Origin: Micromonospora sp. CB01531
Lineage (GTDB): Bacteria; Actinomycetota; Actinomycetes; Mycobacteriales; Micromonosporaceae
Direction: 5' to 3'
DNA: 64,000 nucleotides
Assembly: GCF_001905095.1 (NCBI RefSeq)
Contig: NZ_LWLS01000001.1
Location: forward strand, 62,001-126,000
Every line of letters starts with the position of its first letter. The stretch's first letter is position 1. Below, in pieces: positions 35,165 to 43,524 of the stretch. The position numbers and the translations under genes are program-made. A model generated the notes under the pieces. It saw only the letters and a program-made list of their open reading frames with translations, was not told where the DNA came from and searched no databases.

Positions 35165-35844
35165 ACGCCGCCGCGGAACCGGTGCGGGTGCTGATCGTCG
35201 ACGACGACGCGCTGGTCCGGGCCGGCCTGTCGATGATCCTCGGCGGGGTGTCGGACGTCCGGGTCGTCGGGGAGGCGGCCGACGGCGCCGAGGTGCCGGC
35301 CGCCGTCGAGGCGTACGTGCCCGACGTGGTGCTGATGGACATCCGGATGCCCCGGGTGGACGGGCTGGCCGCCACGGAGGCACTGCGGGCGCTGCCCCGG
35401 CCGCCCGAGGTGCTGGTGCTGACCACCTTCGACGCCGACGACCAGGTGCTGCGGGCCCTGCGCGCCGGTGCCGCCGGTTTCCTGCTCAAGGACACGCCAC
35501 CCGCCGAGATCGTCCAGGCGATCCGCCGGGTCGCGGCGGGGGAGGCAACCTTGTCGCCGACGGTGACCCGCCAGCTCATCCGGCACGTGACCGCCGCCGC
35601 GCCGGCCGAGGTGGGCGCGGACCCCCGGCGGGACCGGGCGCTGCGGCTGCTGGACGGGCTCAGTGAGAGGGAGCGGGAGGTCGCGGTCGCGCTCGGACAG
35701 GGCCGGACCAACGCCGAGATCGCGGCGGAGCTGTTCATGAGCGTGGCGACCGTGAAGGCGTACGTGTCGCGCCTGCTGACCAAGCTCGAGCTGAACAACC
35801 GGGTGCAGGTGGCGCTGCTCGTCCACGACGCCGGCCTGGTCTGA
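35161..35844 (+). CDS. NarL/FixJ-family response regulator
   Basis: The 227-residue protein has the receiver acidic pair in LIVDDDALVR, the phospho-acceptor Asp in DVVLMDIRMPRVDG and Lys in FLLKDTP. The C-terminal LuxR-type helix-turn-helix reads LSEREREVAVALGQGRTNAEIA. GTG 35161 overlaps the kinase stop (GTGA). Another GTG nine bases upstream is possible. It forms a pair with the kinase. Confidence 0.9.
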   Translation: MNAAAEPVRVLIVDDDALVRAGLSMILGGVSDVRVVGEAADGAEVPAAVEAYVPDVVLMDIRMPRVDGLAATEALRALPRPPEVLVLTTFDADDQVLRALRAGAAGFLLKDTPPAEIVQAIRRVAAGEATLSPTVTRQLIRHVTAAAPAEVGADPRRDRALRLLDGLSEREREVAVALGQGRTNAEIAAELFMSVATVKAYVSRLLTKLELNNRVQVALLVHDAGLV

Positions 35845-35853
35845 GCGGCACCG

Positions 35854-35868
35854 GCCCGGACGCCGGGC
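35854..35868 (+). terminator. Short GC hairpin after the response regulator
   Basis: GCCCGG and CCGGGC pair around ACG, followed by a relatively AT-rich stretch, 10 bp after the stop codon. Confidence 0.4.
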
Positions 35869-35904
35869 GGATTGCTATCGTTCTTGGTTGTATCACTGGC
35901 GAAA

Positions 35905-36590
35905 GTAGCGCGGGAGAGTTCCCCCCGCAGTCCCAAGCCGACCTGGTATTGCGGGCCATCGGCGCCGGAGAACGGACCTTCTCCCTCATCGCGCGAGCCG
36001 CCGGGGACCTGCCGCAGGCCTCCCTCAATCGCGCCCTGCGACTACTGGTCGCCAAGCGCATCGTGGAGGTGGCCACCCCTCTCCACCCGGCCGTCCCGGG
36101 AGACGCGTTACTCGGTGGCCGACTCCTACCTCCGCTTCTGGTTGTCGTTCCTCGGCCCTCACCAGACCGAGATCGAACGGGGACGGGGTGATCTGACCCT
36201 GCGCCGGATCACGACCTCGTGGACGCCCGGCGGGGACGGGCGGTGGAGCCGGTGGTGCGGGAGTCGTTGCGCAGGCTTCCCGCCGATGACCTGCCGGGGG
36301 ACACAGCCGTGGTCGGCGGCTACTGGACCCGTACCAATGATCCGGAGATCGACCTGGTCGGCGCGGACCGAGCACCGGTCGCCCGCCAGATCACCTTCGT
36401 CGGGTCCGTCAAGTGGCTGGAGAACCGGCCCTTCGACGCCCATGACCTGGGCCGGTTGCTCATGCACCGCTCCCGGCTGCCCGGTGCGGACGAGCATGTC
36501 CCGCTGGTGGCGGTGTCCCGGTCCGAGGCAGCTATGAACGGTGTATCGATCATCTCGCCGGAGGAACTGCTCGGCGCATGGCGGGATTGA
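35905..36590 (+). pseudogene. Remnant of an ATP-binding protein with DUF234 C-terminus, two frameshifts
   Basis: Three overlapping frames give consecutive pieces of one protein. About 35905-36100 reads FPPQSQADLVLRAIGAGERT and a winged-helix-like RALRLLVAKRIVEV. About 36095-36225, in another frame, reads RYSVADSYLRFWLSFLGPHQ. From 36219 to 36590 a third frame reads the nuclease-like DUF234 end (NDPEIDLVG, KWLENRPFD, then HVPLVAVSR). The order matches archaeal/bacterial AAA ATPases of the DUF234 type, but the N-terminal P-loop domain is absent. With two shifts and a missing half it is almost surely inactive. Confidence 0.75.
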
Positions 36591-36653
36591 CGACAGCTCC
36601 GGCCGCGGCGTGGCGTCACGCACTCCGAGCCGGAATGGCGCCCGGGGCGACGC

Positions 36654-36704
36654 CGACGGCGGCCCGGCCGCAGGGCCCTCCACCCCTGCGTCGGGCCGCC
36701 GTCG
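36654..36704. terminator. Long two-step hairpin
   Basis: Outer arms 36654-36666 and 36692-36704 pair perfectly (13 bp). Inside, CGCAGGG and CCCTGCG (36669-36675, 36684-36690) form a second stem. It lies between the pseudogene and the convergent peptidase gene. Confidence 0.7.
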
Positions 36705-36722
36705 ACATCGACTTCGCCCTGG

Positions 36723-37496
36723 TCAGACCCCGCAGCGTGCGGCGGACCAGGTGGTCGTGTTCGCGCTCTTGTCGGCGTTGTTCTCCCGGCGTGCGTCCAC
36801 GTGGACCTGGTTGCTGTGGCCCGGGTAGCCGGGGCCGAAGATGCCGCTGAAGCCGTGGCTGCGGGCCTCCCGGGCGATCCGGCACAGCGACGAGGTACGC
36901 GAGGTCAGGTCGGCCGCGTTCCCGTAGAGGTGCTGGCTGTCCGACGCGCCGCCGACGCGCCGGTTGCAGGTGAAGCTGCGGAAGCCGCTGTTCACGTGGA
37001 GGGGCTGATCGCCGAGGCTGTGGCGCAGCGCCTCCAGCTTCCACATGAGCCGTAGCGCGTTGGTCCGGGTCGCGCTCGCGGAGAGCGGGCCGCCGGTCCA
37101 GCCGCCGATGCCGCAGCCGTTGTCCAGCTCGGTGTAGCTGAAGTGCTTCGGCGTGCAGTCGTTGTCCTGCAACTCGTAGAGCTTGGCGAAGGTCTGCGGG
37201 CCGGCGGTGCCATCGGCGCGCAGCCCGTACGCCGACTGGAACCGCCGGACCGCGGCGGCCGTCTCGGAACCGTACCGGCCGTCGACGCGGACGATGTTCC
37301 GGTACGCGGCCCAGCCGGCCACCCGGATCTGCAGCTGGCGGACGTCCTCGCCGGAGCGCCCTTGGGCGAGGGTGCGGTTCCAGGTGTAGCAGCCGTCGGC
37401 GTGGGCCGGCGGCGCGGCGACTACCGTGGCGATCGCGGCACCGGGCAGAGCCAGCGCGAAGGCGACAGCGATCCGTTTCAAGGTATGGACGCGCAC
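36723..37496 (-). CDS. Secreted zinc D-Ala-D-Ala carboxypeptidase (PG-binding + peptidase M15)
   Basis: The 257-residue protein has a signal peptide (LKRIAVAFALALPGAAIATV, cleavage near AHADG). A peptidoglycan-binding three-helix domain follows (GEDVRQLQIRVAGWAAYRN, then VDGRYGSETAAAVRRFQ). The M15A catalytic domain has the zinc motif SQHLYGNAADL (HxxxxxxD) and the later HVD. The layout matches the Streptomyces albus G carboxypeptidase. Paired Cys residues suggest disulfides. GTG 37496 is preceded by AGGAGGAA. Confidence 0.9.
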   Translation of the reverse strand: MRVHTLKRIAVAFALALPGAAIATVVAAPPAHADGCYTWNRTLAQGRSGEDVRQLQIRVAGWAAYRNIVRVDGRYGSETAAAVRRFQSAYGLRADGTAGPQTFAKLYELQDNDCTPKHFSYTELDNGCGIGGWTGGPLSASATRTNALRLMWKLEALRHSLGDQPLHVNSGFRSFTCNRRVGGASDSQHLYGNAADLTSRTSSLCRIAREARSHGFSGIFGPGYPGHSNQVHVDARRENNADKSANTTTWSAARCGV

Positions 37497-37829
37497 AGAT
37501 TCCTCCTGATTGGAGTGCGATTGGGGCGCGATCAGGGCATCGAGCGGGACGTCCCTGGCTCATCCACCTTGGCACCCTTTCAACCCAACAGCAGGCATTT
37601 ACCCGAATTCGACTCATAACCGCACGTAAAGGCCTGTTTATGCAAATTGCACCAATCCTGGGAAACATCCATTCCAGCGGTCGACGCGCGTGCCGGGCCC
37701 AGAGGGGACGGAAACGGTTGTCAAATCGTGCCGAGGGTGATGTTGCCGGGCGGCCCGCGGCCGGTAACGTCTGCGCCGGGGGGCGGGCACGGCTTCCCGG
37801 GCGGCCTTCGCTGGCGGGGGAGGTGGGCG
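37497..37829. other. Divergent intergenic region, M15 peptidase / CHAT-like protein
   Basis: The middle (about 37590-37660) is AT-rich, suggesting promoters. A minus-strand TTGACA lies at 37719-37724, but no clear -10 follows at normal spacing. I looked for a c-di-AMP riboswitch, common before actinobacterial wall hydrolases, and did not find its core. Confidence 0.35.
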
Positions 37830-38471
37830 TTGGCGCGGGGTGGCGTCTTCTGCGTCGAGGGGCAGTGGCACCGGGACCTCAACGAGCGCGGCTCCGTCCT
37901 GCCAACGCTCGAACTGCTCGAACGGCTGGGCCGGATCCGATTCATCCACAAGGACGCCGCCACCCGCGACGAGCTCTTCTACTTCATCGACCGCTGGCTG
38001 CTCAAGCAGTACGCCGACTACCGCGTCGGCTTCTTCGCCATGCACGGCGAACCGAGCCGGCTCTGCCTCACCGACTGGGACTCGGTCGAACTGGCAGACG
38101 TGGCCGAACGGATGGCCGGCCGCTGTGACGGGCGGCGCCTCTATTTCGGCAGCTGCTCGGTGCTGCGCGCCTCCGACGCCGCGCTGCGGGAATTCCTCGA
38201 CGTCACCGGGGCGGCCCTGGTCTGCGGCTTCACCCGCGAGGTGGACTGGGTCGAGTCGGCCGCTTTCGAGACCGTGCTGCTCGACGTGCTGGCCAACGGG
38301 CAGCGACACAACGCCGCCGAGCTGCGGATGGGCTCGGCACACTGGGCACCCCTCGCCGCGTACCTCGGCTTCCGGGTGATCTACGCCAACGGCCGGGCCT
38401 GGCGGCCGACCGCCCGGCCCCGGGTGCCGGCCCAGGCCACCCCACGCCGGGTTGCCAATCGCCCCCGCTGA
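37830..38471 (+). CDS. Conserved hypothetical with caspase/CHAT-like His and Cys motifs
   Basis: The 213-residue protein starts at TTG 37830, seven bases after GGGGGAGG. The conserved-looking core begins GVFCVEGQWHRDL. Strand-like VGFFAMHGEP places His72, and LYFGSCSVLR places Cys109. A further strand and helix follow (ALVCGFTREVDWVESAAFE). This order, hydrophobic strand-HG then strand-SC then a 'xGxxxxVD' strand and helix, parallels CHAT/caspase-like (clan CD) cysteine peptidases. No partner with TPRs or a gasdermin-like product is next to it. The resemblance is by pattern only. The family may be one of the numbered DUFs. Confidence 0.55.
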   Translation: MARGGVFCVEGQWHRDLNERGSVLPTLELLERLGRIRFIHKDAATRDELFYFIDRWLLKQYADYRVGFFAMHGEPSRLCLTDWDSVELADVAERMAGRCDGRRLYFGSCSVLRASDAALREFLDVTGAALVCGFTREVDWVESAAFETVLLDVLANGQRHNAAELRMGSAHWAPLAAYLGFRVIYANGRAWRPTARPRVPAQATPRRVANRPR

Positions 38472-38503
38472 GCCCGCGCCGAATCCCTGACCCTGCGGGC
38501 TGG

Positions 38504-38509
38504 TAGAAC
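38504..38509 (+). promoter_or_regulatory. -10-like TAGAAC, six bases before an ATG
   Basis: TAGAAC precedes the start at 38516 with no Shine-Dalgarno, fitting a leaderless message. Confidence 0.45.
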
Positions 38510-38515
38510 CGACGC

Positions 38516-38980
38516 ATGGCACGCACCATCGCGACCAACACCCGGGTCGACCGGGACGCCCTGATCGAGTTCCTCCGCCCCCGGCACAAGGTCCTGCTGA
38601 TGACCACCCGCGCCGACGGCCGGCCGCAGTCCTCCCCGGTGTCCTGCGGCGTCGACGCCGCGGGCCGGCTGGTGATCTCCACCTACCCGGAACGGGCGAA
38701 GGTGGCCAACATCCGCCGCGACCCCCGGGTCTCCGCCTGCGTGCTCTCCGACGACTGGAACGGGCCCTGGGTGCAGGTGGACGGCACCGCCGAGGTGCTC
38801 GACCTGCCCGAGGCCCTGGAGCCGCTGGTGGAGTACTTCCGCAGCATCTCCGGCGAACACCCGGACTGGGACGAGTACCGGGAGGCCATGGTCCGGCAGG
38901 GCAAGTCGCTGATCCGGATCACCATCGAGCACTGGGGCCCGATCGCCACCGGCGGCTTCCCCGCCCGGCTGGCCGACTGA
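38516..38980 (+). CDS. PPOX-class F420-dependent oxidoreductase
   Basis: The 154-residue split-barrel flavin/deazaflavin protein has the family features KVLLMTTRADGRPQSSPVSC, a short AKVANIRRDPRVS segment that contacts the cofactor phosphate and WVQVDGTAEVLD. Members bind F420 or FMN and reduce small molecules in the cytoplasm. It converges on the NAD(P)-binding protein gene with 5 bp between stops. Confidence 0.82.
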   Translation: MARTIATNTRVDRDALIEFLRPRHKVLLMTTRADGRPQSSPVSCGVDAAGRLVISTYPERAKVANIRRDPRVSACVLSDDWNGPWVQVDGTAEVLDLPEALEPLVEYFRSISGEHPDWDEYREAMVRQGKSLIRITIEHWGPIATGGFPARLAD

Positions 38981-38985
38981 CCGGC

Positions 38986-39627
38986 TCAGTAGGCCGCGGT
39001 GAACCGCGTGTTGGTGAACCGCGGGTGCTCGATCTCGTCGACGATGACCACCGCCAGGTCCTCGTAGGTGAGCACCGACCGGCCCTGCGCGTCCGTCACC
39101 GGGTGGTCGGTGCCCGTGCGGTATTGCCCGGTCCGTTCGCCTGGGTGGAACTCCAGCGGCGGCGGGGAGATGTACGTCCAGGTCACCCCGTCGTCCGCGG
39201 AGCGGTAGATGGCCAGCGCCTCGGCCTGGCCCAGCGCCGCGTCCCGGTATTCCGCGGGGAAGTCCGGCTCGTTCAGGTACGGGGTGCCCTTCGACGTCAG
39301 CAGCGTCGCCCCGCCACCGACGTGGATCACCCGGGGCGGATTCGGCAGCTCGCGGAGCGTGTCGACCAGTGTCCGGGCCGCCTCCCGCCACAGCTCCCGC
39401 TCGCCGCCGCCGATCGCCACCACGAACACGTCCGCGTCCTCGGCCAGCTCGCGTACGCTGCGCGCCGAGGTGGCATCGCCGGTGACCGTGCGTACGCCGG
39501 GTGCCAGGTAGCTGGTCGCCTCCGGGCGGCGCACCGCCGCGGTGACCCGGTGACCCCGGTTCATCGCCTCGTCGGTGATCCGCGACCCCGCGGTCCCACC
39601 GGCGCCGAACACGACGACGTTGCTCAT
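38986..39627 (-). CDS. NAD(P)-binding (NmrA/atypical SDR-like) oxidoreductase
   Basis: The 213-residue protein has an N-terminal Rossmann motif (VVVFGAGGTAGSRITDEAMNRGH), an AVRRPE segment that would favour NADP, and the fold of atypical SDR/flavin-reductase-like (BVR-B) proteins (VIHVGGGATLL, TYISPPP). No YxxxK is evident. The start at 39627 overlaps by four bases a short repeat-derived reading frame (39624-39707). Substrate unknown. Confidence 0.82.
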   Translation of the reverse strand: MSNVVVFGAGGTAGSRITDEAMNRGHRVTAAVRRPEATSYLAPGVRTVTGDATSARSVRELAEDADVFVVAIGGGERELWREAARTLVDTLRELPNPPRVIHVGGGATLLTSKGTPYLNEPDFPAEYRDAALGQAEALAIYRSADDGVTWTYISPPPLEFHPGERTGQYRTGTDHPVTDAQGRSVLTYEDLAVVIVDEIEHPRFTNTRFTAAY

Positions 39628-39707
39628 GCGGCCACCTCGCTCCGCTCGGCGACCGCATGAGGCTCCACGGCACTGCGCCCGATGATTCGCTCGCTGCGCT
39701 CGCTCAT
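39624..39707 (-). repeat. Translatable spacer repeat (MSERSERIIG type)
   Basis: The spacer reads ATGAGCGAGCGCAGCGAGCG on the minus strand and would encode a 27-residue peptide MSERSERIIG...AERSEVAA whose TGA overlaps the next gene's ATG. I recall near-identical spacers in front of many Micromonosporaceae genes, so it is probably a dispersed repeat rather than a gene. It contains direct and inverted GAGCGNAGCGAG copies. Confidence 0.55.
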
Positions 39708-39808
39708 GGCTGACCACCTTCCCGCCCCAGGTGCCTCGCCCCTCAGGCTAGGGAGCTGCCGCCCGGCCGGTGCCGTAAACGGCGATCCGGGCCCGGCGGC
39801 GAGCCGGG

Positions 39809-41041
39809 TCAGTCGACCAGCGCGGAGTAGACCAGCTGGCGCAGCTGCGTGCGCAGCGGGTACGTGCTCGACGGCATGAGCTGGGTGAACAGCAACGCGG
39901 TGATCTCCTCCACCGGATCCACCCAGAACGCGGTGCTGGCCAGCCCACCCCAGTAGTACTCGCCCACGCTGCTCGGCACCCGGACGGGCACCGGGTCCAG
40001 CACCACGGCGAAGCCGAGGCCGAAGCCGATGCCGTCGAGCACCGTCTCGGCGAAGCCCTCCGGCTCGAACGAGGCCAGGTCCCGGCCGTCGGGCAGGTGG
40101 TTGCGGGTCATGAACCGCACCGTCCGCGGCCCCAGCAGGCGTACCCCGTCGAGTTCGCCCCCGCGTAGCAGGAACTGGGTGAACCGGTGGTAGTCGGCGG
40201 CCGTGGAGAGCAGCCCGCCGCCGCCGGAGAACCAGCTCGGCTCGGTCAGTGCGGCCTGGCCGATGCCGTCGTGCCGCGTCGCCTGTCCGGTGGCCGGGTG
40301 CGGGGCGTACAGCGCGGCCAGCCGCTTGGCGTCCCCCTCGTCGACCCACCACCGGGTGTCGGTCATGCCCAGCGGACGCAGGATCCGCTCGGCGAAGAAC
40401 GCGTCCAGGCTGTGCCCGGAGACCACCTCGACGAGCCGGCCCAGCACGTCGGTGGAGACGCCGTAGTTCCAGCTCGTGCCGGGCTGGAAGAGCAGCGGCA
40501 GCCGGGCCAGCCCGGCCGAGGCCGCCGCCAGGTCCGCACCCGGCGGCACGCCCAGGTCGAAGCCCGCCGCCCGGTACAGGCCGTCGACCACCGTGCTCTG
40601 GGCGAAGCCGTACGTGAGGCCGGCGGTGTGGGTGAGCAGGTGCCAGACCCGGATCGGTTCGATCGCCGGCACCGTGTACGGCTTGAGCACCGACCCCTTG
40701 TCGTAGATCCGGACGTCGGCGAACTCCGGCAGCCAGCGGCTGATCGGGTCGTTCAGCTCGAACCGGCCCTCCTCCCAGAGCATCATCGCGGCCACCGAGG
40801 TGATCGGCTTGGTCATCGAGTAGATGCGCCAGAGGGTGTCCGCCTCGACCGGCGTGCCGGCCTCCCGGTCGCGCAGCCCGTAGGTCGCGGAGTGGGCGAT
40901 CTCGCCGCGGCGGGTCACCACGATCTGCCAGCCGGCGAGCCGGCCGTCGTCGACGTACCTGCCGAAGTGCTCGTCGATCCGCGCCAGCCGGGCGGGGTCG
41001 AATCCGATACGGGCCGGGTCAGTGCTCACTGCGACGCTCAC
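39809..41041 (-). CDS. Class C beta-lactamase-related serine hydrolase (EstB-like)
   Basis: The 410-residue protein has SxxK in IYSMTKPIT, the YxN-like motif YGVS in SWNYGVSTDV, HLLTHTAGL and the late WGG(L/A) that stands in for the KTG box in esterase-type members. There is no signal peptide, so a cytoplasmic esterase or peptidase is likelier than a resistance enzyme. GTG 41041 and a close GTG are both possible starts. It is divergent from a leaderless pentapeptide-repeat gene. Confidence 0.85.
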   Translation of the reverse strand: MSVAVSTDPARIGFDPARLARIDEHFGRYVDDGRLAGWQIVVTRRGEIAHSATYGLRDREAGTPVEADTLWRIYSMTKPITSVAAMMLWEEGRFELNDPISRWLPEFADVRIYDKGSVLKPYTVPAIEPIRVWHLLTHTAGLTYGFAQSTVVDGLYRAAGFDLGVPPGADLAAASAGLARLPLLFQPGTSWNYGVSTDVLGRLVEVVSGHSLDAFFAERILRPLGMTDTRWWVDEGDAKRLAALYAPHPATGQATRHDGIGQAALTEPSWFSGGGGLLSTAADYHRFTQFLLRGGELDGVRLLGPRTVRFMTRNHLPDGRDLASFEPEGFAETVLDGIGFGLGFAVVLDPVPVRVPSSVGEYYWGGLASTAFWVDPVEEITALLFTQLMPSSTYPLRTQLRQLVYSALVD

Positions 41042-41094
41042 GCCGCCGAACCTACCGGCCGGTACGCCGACCGGGAAGTGTCGGCGACCACCAC

Positions 41095-41100
41095 TAATCT
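41095..41100 (+). promoter_or_regulatory. -10-like TAATCT, six bases before an ATG
   Basis: TAATCT precedes the pentapeptide-repeat start at 41107 with no Shine-Dalgarno between. It is the best leaderless signal in the window. Confidence 0.55.
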
Positions 41101-41106
41101 GGCGTC

Positions 41107-41700
41107 ATGCCGGAGCCGACAGAGGACGTCACCTACCGCCACGAGGACTGGTACGCCGAGGAGTTGGCCGACCGGCACTTCGTCCGCTGTTCCTTCTTCC
41201 ACGTCGACCTCACTGAGGCGGTCAGCCAGGGCGCCGTCTTCACCGAGTGCGTCTTCGGCAACGTCGCCCTCAACGCCTCCCGGCACACCGACTCGGCCTT
41301 CACCCGCTGCACCTTCAAGCGCTGCAACCTCTTCGAGGCCGAGTTCACCGGCTGCAAGCTGGTCGGCAGCAGCTTCGAGCAGTGCGACCTGCGCCCGCTG
41401 CGGGTCAACGGCGGGGACTGGTCCTTCGTCGCCCTGCCCGGCGCCGACCTGCGCGGGGTGCACCTCACCGACGTACGCATGCGCGAGGTGGACCTGACCG
41501 GCGCCGACCTGACCGGCGCGACCGTGACCGGGGTCGACCTCTCCGGCGCCCAGCTGCACGCCGCCCGGCTGGTCCGGGCCGACCTGCGTGGCAGCGACCT
41601 GACCGCGCTCGACCCCACCGCGGTGGAGCGGGCCGGGGCGATCGTCGACGCCGAGCAGGCGATCGTGCTGGCTCAGGCGCTGGGCTTCGAGATCCGCTGA
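41107..41700 (+). CDS. Pentapeptide-repeat protein
   Basis: The 197-residue protein is built of A(D/N)LXX-type units, imperfect in the first half (FVRCSFFHVDL, CTFKRCNLFEAEF) and clean in the second (GADLRGVHL, DLTGADLTGATVTGVDLSGA). Such right-handed beta-helices can mimic DNA and protect gyrase (Qnr/MfpA-like). Several Cys residues occupy repeat positions, which is common. No loop inserts typical of Qnr are evident, so gyrase binding is unproven. Confidence 0.85.
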   Translation: MPEPTEDVTYRHEDWYAEELADRHFVRCSFFHVDLTEAVSQGAVFTECVFGNVALNASRHTDSAFTRCTFKRCNLFEAEFTGCKLVGSSFEQCDLRPLRVNGGDWSFVALPGADLRGVHLTDVRMREVDLTGADLTGATVTGVDLSGAQLHAARLVRADLRGSDLTALDPTAVERAGAIVDAEQAIVLAQALGFEIR

Positions 41701-41754
41701 GCAGTCCGGAAAATGCGCCGTACGGTGTCAGATTTGCCTGTCAGGCTGGCCCGC

Positions 41755-42207
41755 ATGGCATGGTGGTCCGACCTGGTGGCAGCCGAACCCGACTTCGCGG
41801 CGCGCGTCCGCGCCCGATTCACCGTCCGCAAGCACGGCACGATGGCGACCCTGCGGCGGGACGGCTCGCCGCGGATCAGCGGCACCGAGTTCGACTTCTC
41901 CGACGACGGCCAGCTCCGGCTGGGCAGCATGGCCGGCGCGGTCAAGGCGCTCGACCTGCGGCGCGATCCCCGTGTGGCGCTGCACTGCCCGAGCGAGGAC
42001 GCCCCGGAGGGCGATCCGGCGTCGTGGGGCGGGGACGCGAAGATCGCCGGGCGGGCGCACGAGGAGCCGCCGGGCGAGGACGGTTCGCACCGGTTCCGGA
42101 TCGAGTTGACCGAGGTGGTGCTGACCCGGGTCGGCGACCCGCCGGACCATCTGCTGATCGAGAGCTGGCATCCCGACCGTGGCCTGCGGCGGCGCGAGCG
42201 GCGCTGA
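41755..42207 (+). CDS. Pyridoxamine 5'-phosphate oxidase-family protein
   Basis: The 150-residue split-barrel protein has FTVRKHGTMATLRRDGSPRI, the strand-turn that binds flavin or F420, and ALDLRRDPRVALHC. The start at 41755 gives MAWWSDL. An upstream ATG at 41713 is possible. The molecular role is unknown. It may be F420-dependent like others in this genome region. Confidence 0.75.
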   Translation: MAWWSDLVAAEPDFAARVRARFTVRKHGTMATLRRDGSPRISGTEFDFSDDGQLRLGSMAGAVKALDLRRDPRVALHCPSEDAPEGDPASWGGDAKIAGRAHEEPPGEDGSHRFRIELTEVVLTRVGDPPDHLLIESWHPDRGLRRRERR

Positions 42208-42328
42208 CCGGCCAGCTGTCGGGAACATGCCTCCGCTCGACGGCTACTCGACGATCGAGGCGTGTGTCATCCTCCCTGCGGCGGGCCACGGGGGCGACCG
42301 CCGGCGCCGGTGGCCGAGGGAGGGATCG

Positions 42329-42841
42329 GTGGCTGAGGAAGAACTCACGCAGACCGGTATTCGGGTGGGTGGGTGGCTGCCCGCCGTATCGGCCGAACCG
42401 GCGCGGGCACCGGAGCAGGCGTTGACCGTGCCGCGGCGGCTGCCCGCCGACGGCGAGACCCCGTCCGATCCGGCGCCGGTCCGCGACCGCCCCGATTCGT
42501 CGCTCGCCCGCGACCACGCTCAACCGGCGATCGTGGTCGAACGGCCCGGGGAGGGTGATCCCGAGCCGTTCAGGTCCCCGGCCGAGCCGGCCGCACCGCC
42601 GGTCACCGGGCCGCGGCCCGGCGCCGTGGCGCCGGCCCGGCACTCGCCGCGGAGCGTCGGGGGTCGCCTCGCCGAGTTGCTCGGTCCGGCGGCCGCCAAG
42701 GTACGCACGGCCGTCGGGATCATCCCCGACGGGCCGGTCACCCGGGTCGGCGTGGCCCGGGCCCGGCGGCGTCGGCGCCGGCTGTTGTTCGGGGCGGTGG
42801 CCCTGGCCGCGCTGGCGCTGGTGTTGGCGTACGGCCGGTAG
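42329..42841 (+). CDS. Pro-rich hypothetical protein with one C-terminal membrane helix
   Basis: The 170-residue protein is low-complexity and acidic/Pro-rich, followed by GGRLAELLGPAAAKVRTAVG, an Arg cluster (RARRRRRR) and one terminal hydrophobic helix (LLFGAVALAALALVLAYGR). That predicts a tail-anchored cytoplasmic protein. I recognise no family. GTG 42329 has GGGAGGG upstream. Confidence 0.6.
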   Translation: MAEEELTQTGIRVGGWLPAVSAEPARAPEQALTVPRRLPADGETPSDPAPVRDRPDSSLARDHAQPAIVVERPGEGDPEPFRSPAEPAAPPVTGPRPGAVAPARHSPRSVGGRLAELLGPAAAKVRTAVGIIPDGPVTRVGVARARRRRRRLLFGAVALAALALVLAYGR

Positions 42842-42981
42842 GGGCCGGACCCGCGGGCGAGCCGCCCAGCCTGCGGACTCGCCACCGGAGGCGACGGTGG
42901 CTTCCACGATCGGGTCGGTCACCGGGAACGGCCGGAGGTAGCGTGGGCGCGACGCGTCCGCCGACGATCCGGGAGAGACGG

Positions 42982-43419
42982 ATGACCGCGAGCGAGCCGG
43001 TGCAGGACAGCCCCGAGGGATGGGTCGCCGACCACATCCAGCGGTACGTGGCGACCGCTGGCGCGGAGGGCCACGAGTGGCGGCCGGGTGTCTTCACGCT
43101 GCTGTTGACCGCCCGCGGCCGGCGCTCCGGCAAGCTTCGGCGGACCGCGCTGATCTACGGCCGAGACGGTGACGACTATCTGGTGGTGGGCTCCCAGGGC
43201 GGCGCTCCGCAGCACCCCGCCTGGTATCTGAACCTGCTCGTCGACCCGCAGGCGCGGGTGCAGGTCGGTCCGGAGGCGTTCGCCGTCCGGGCGCGTCCCG
43301 CGACGCCCGAGGAGAAGCCGCGGATGTGGCGCACCATGACGGCCATCTGGCCGGCGTACGACCAGTACCAGGCGCAGACCGAGCGGGAGATCCCGGTGGT
43401 GGTGCTGGAACGGGTGTGA
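42982..43419 (+). CDS. Nitroreductase/deazaflavin-dependent (DDN-like) oxidoreductase
   Basis: The 145-residue protein has the DDN family run: LLLTARGRRSGKLRRTALIY (F420-contacting), YLVVGSQGGAPQHPAWYLNL and the ending WPAYDQYQAQTEREIPVVVL. It is the third F420-type protein in ~5 kb. ATG 42982 follows GGGAGAGA. Likely reduces nitro or other small molecules with F420H2. Confidence 0.88.
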   Translation: MTASEPVQDSPEGWVADHIQRYVATAGAEGHEWRPGVFTLLLTARGRRSGKLRRTALIYGRDGDDYLVVGSQGGAPQHPAWYLNLLVDPQARVQVGPEAFAVRARPATPEEKPRMWRTMTAIWPAYDQYQAQTEREIPVVVLERV

Positions 43420-43524
43420 CCCTTTTCCGTGCCTCGCGGCTGGTCGACCTGGCGGCGGGCCGGCCGCAGAATCGATGCCAGGCCCTGCGCCGCGGAGTCG
43501 GCGCACGTCACCGGGGAGGGACAA

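Noticed and set aside
36219..36590. Stand-alone 123-residue nuclease-like gene
   Set aside because: It is the last piece of the frameshifted DUF234 protein; the upstream pieces continue in other frames and no ribosome site precedes it.
37497..37829. c-di-AMP riboswitch before the M15 peptidase
   Set aside because: Expected by analogy with other actinobacterial wall hydrolases, but its conserved core is not seen in the leader.
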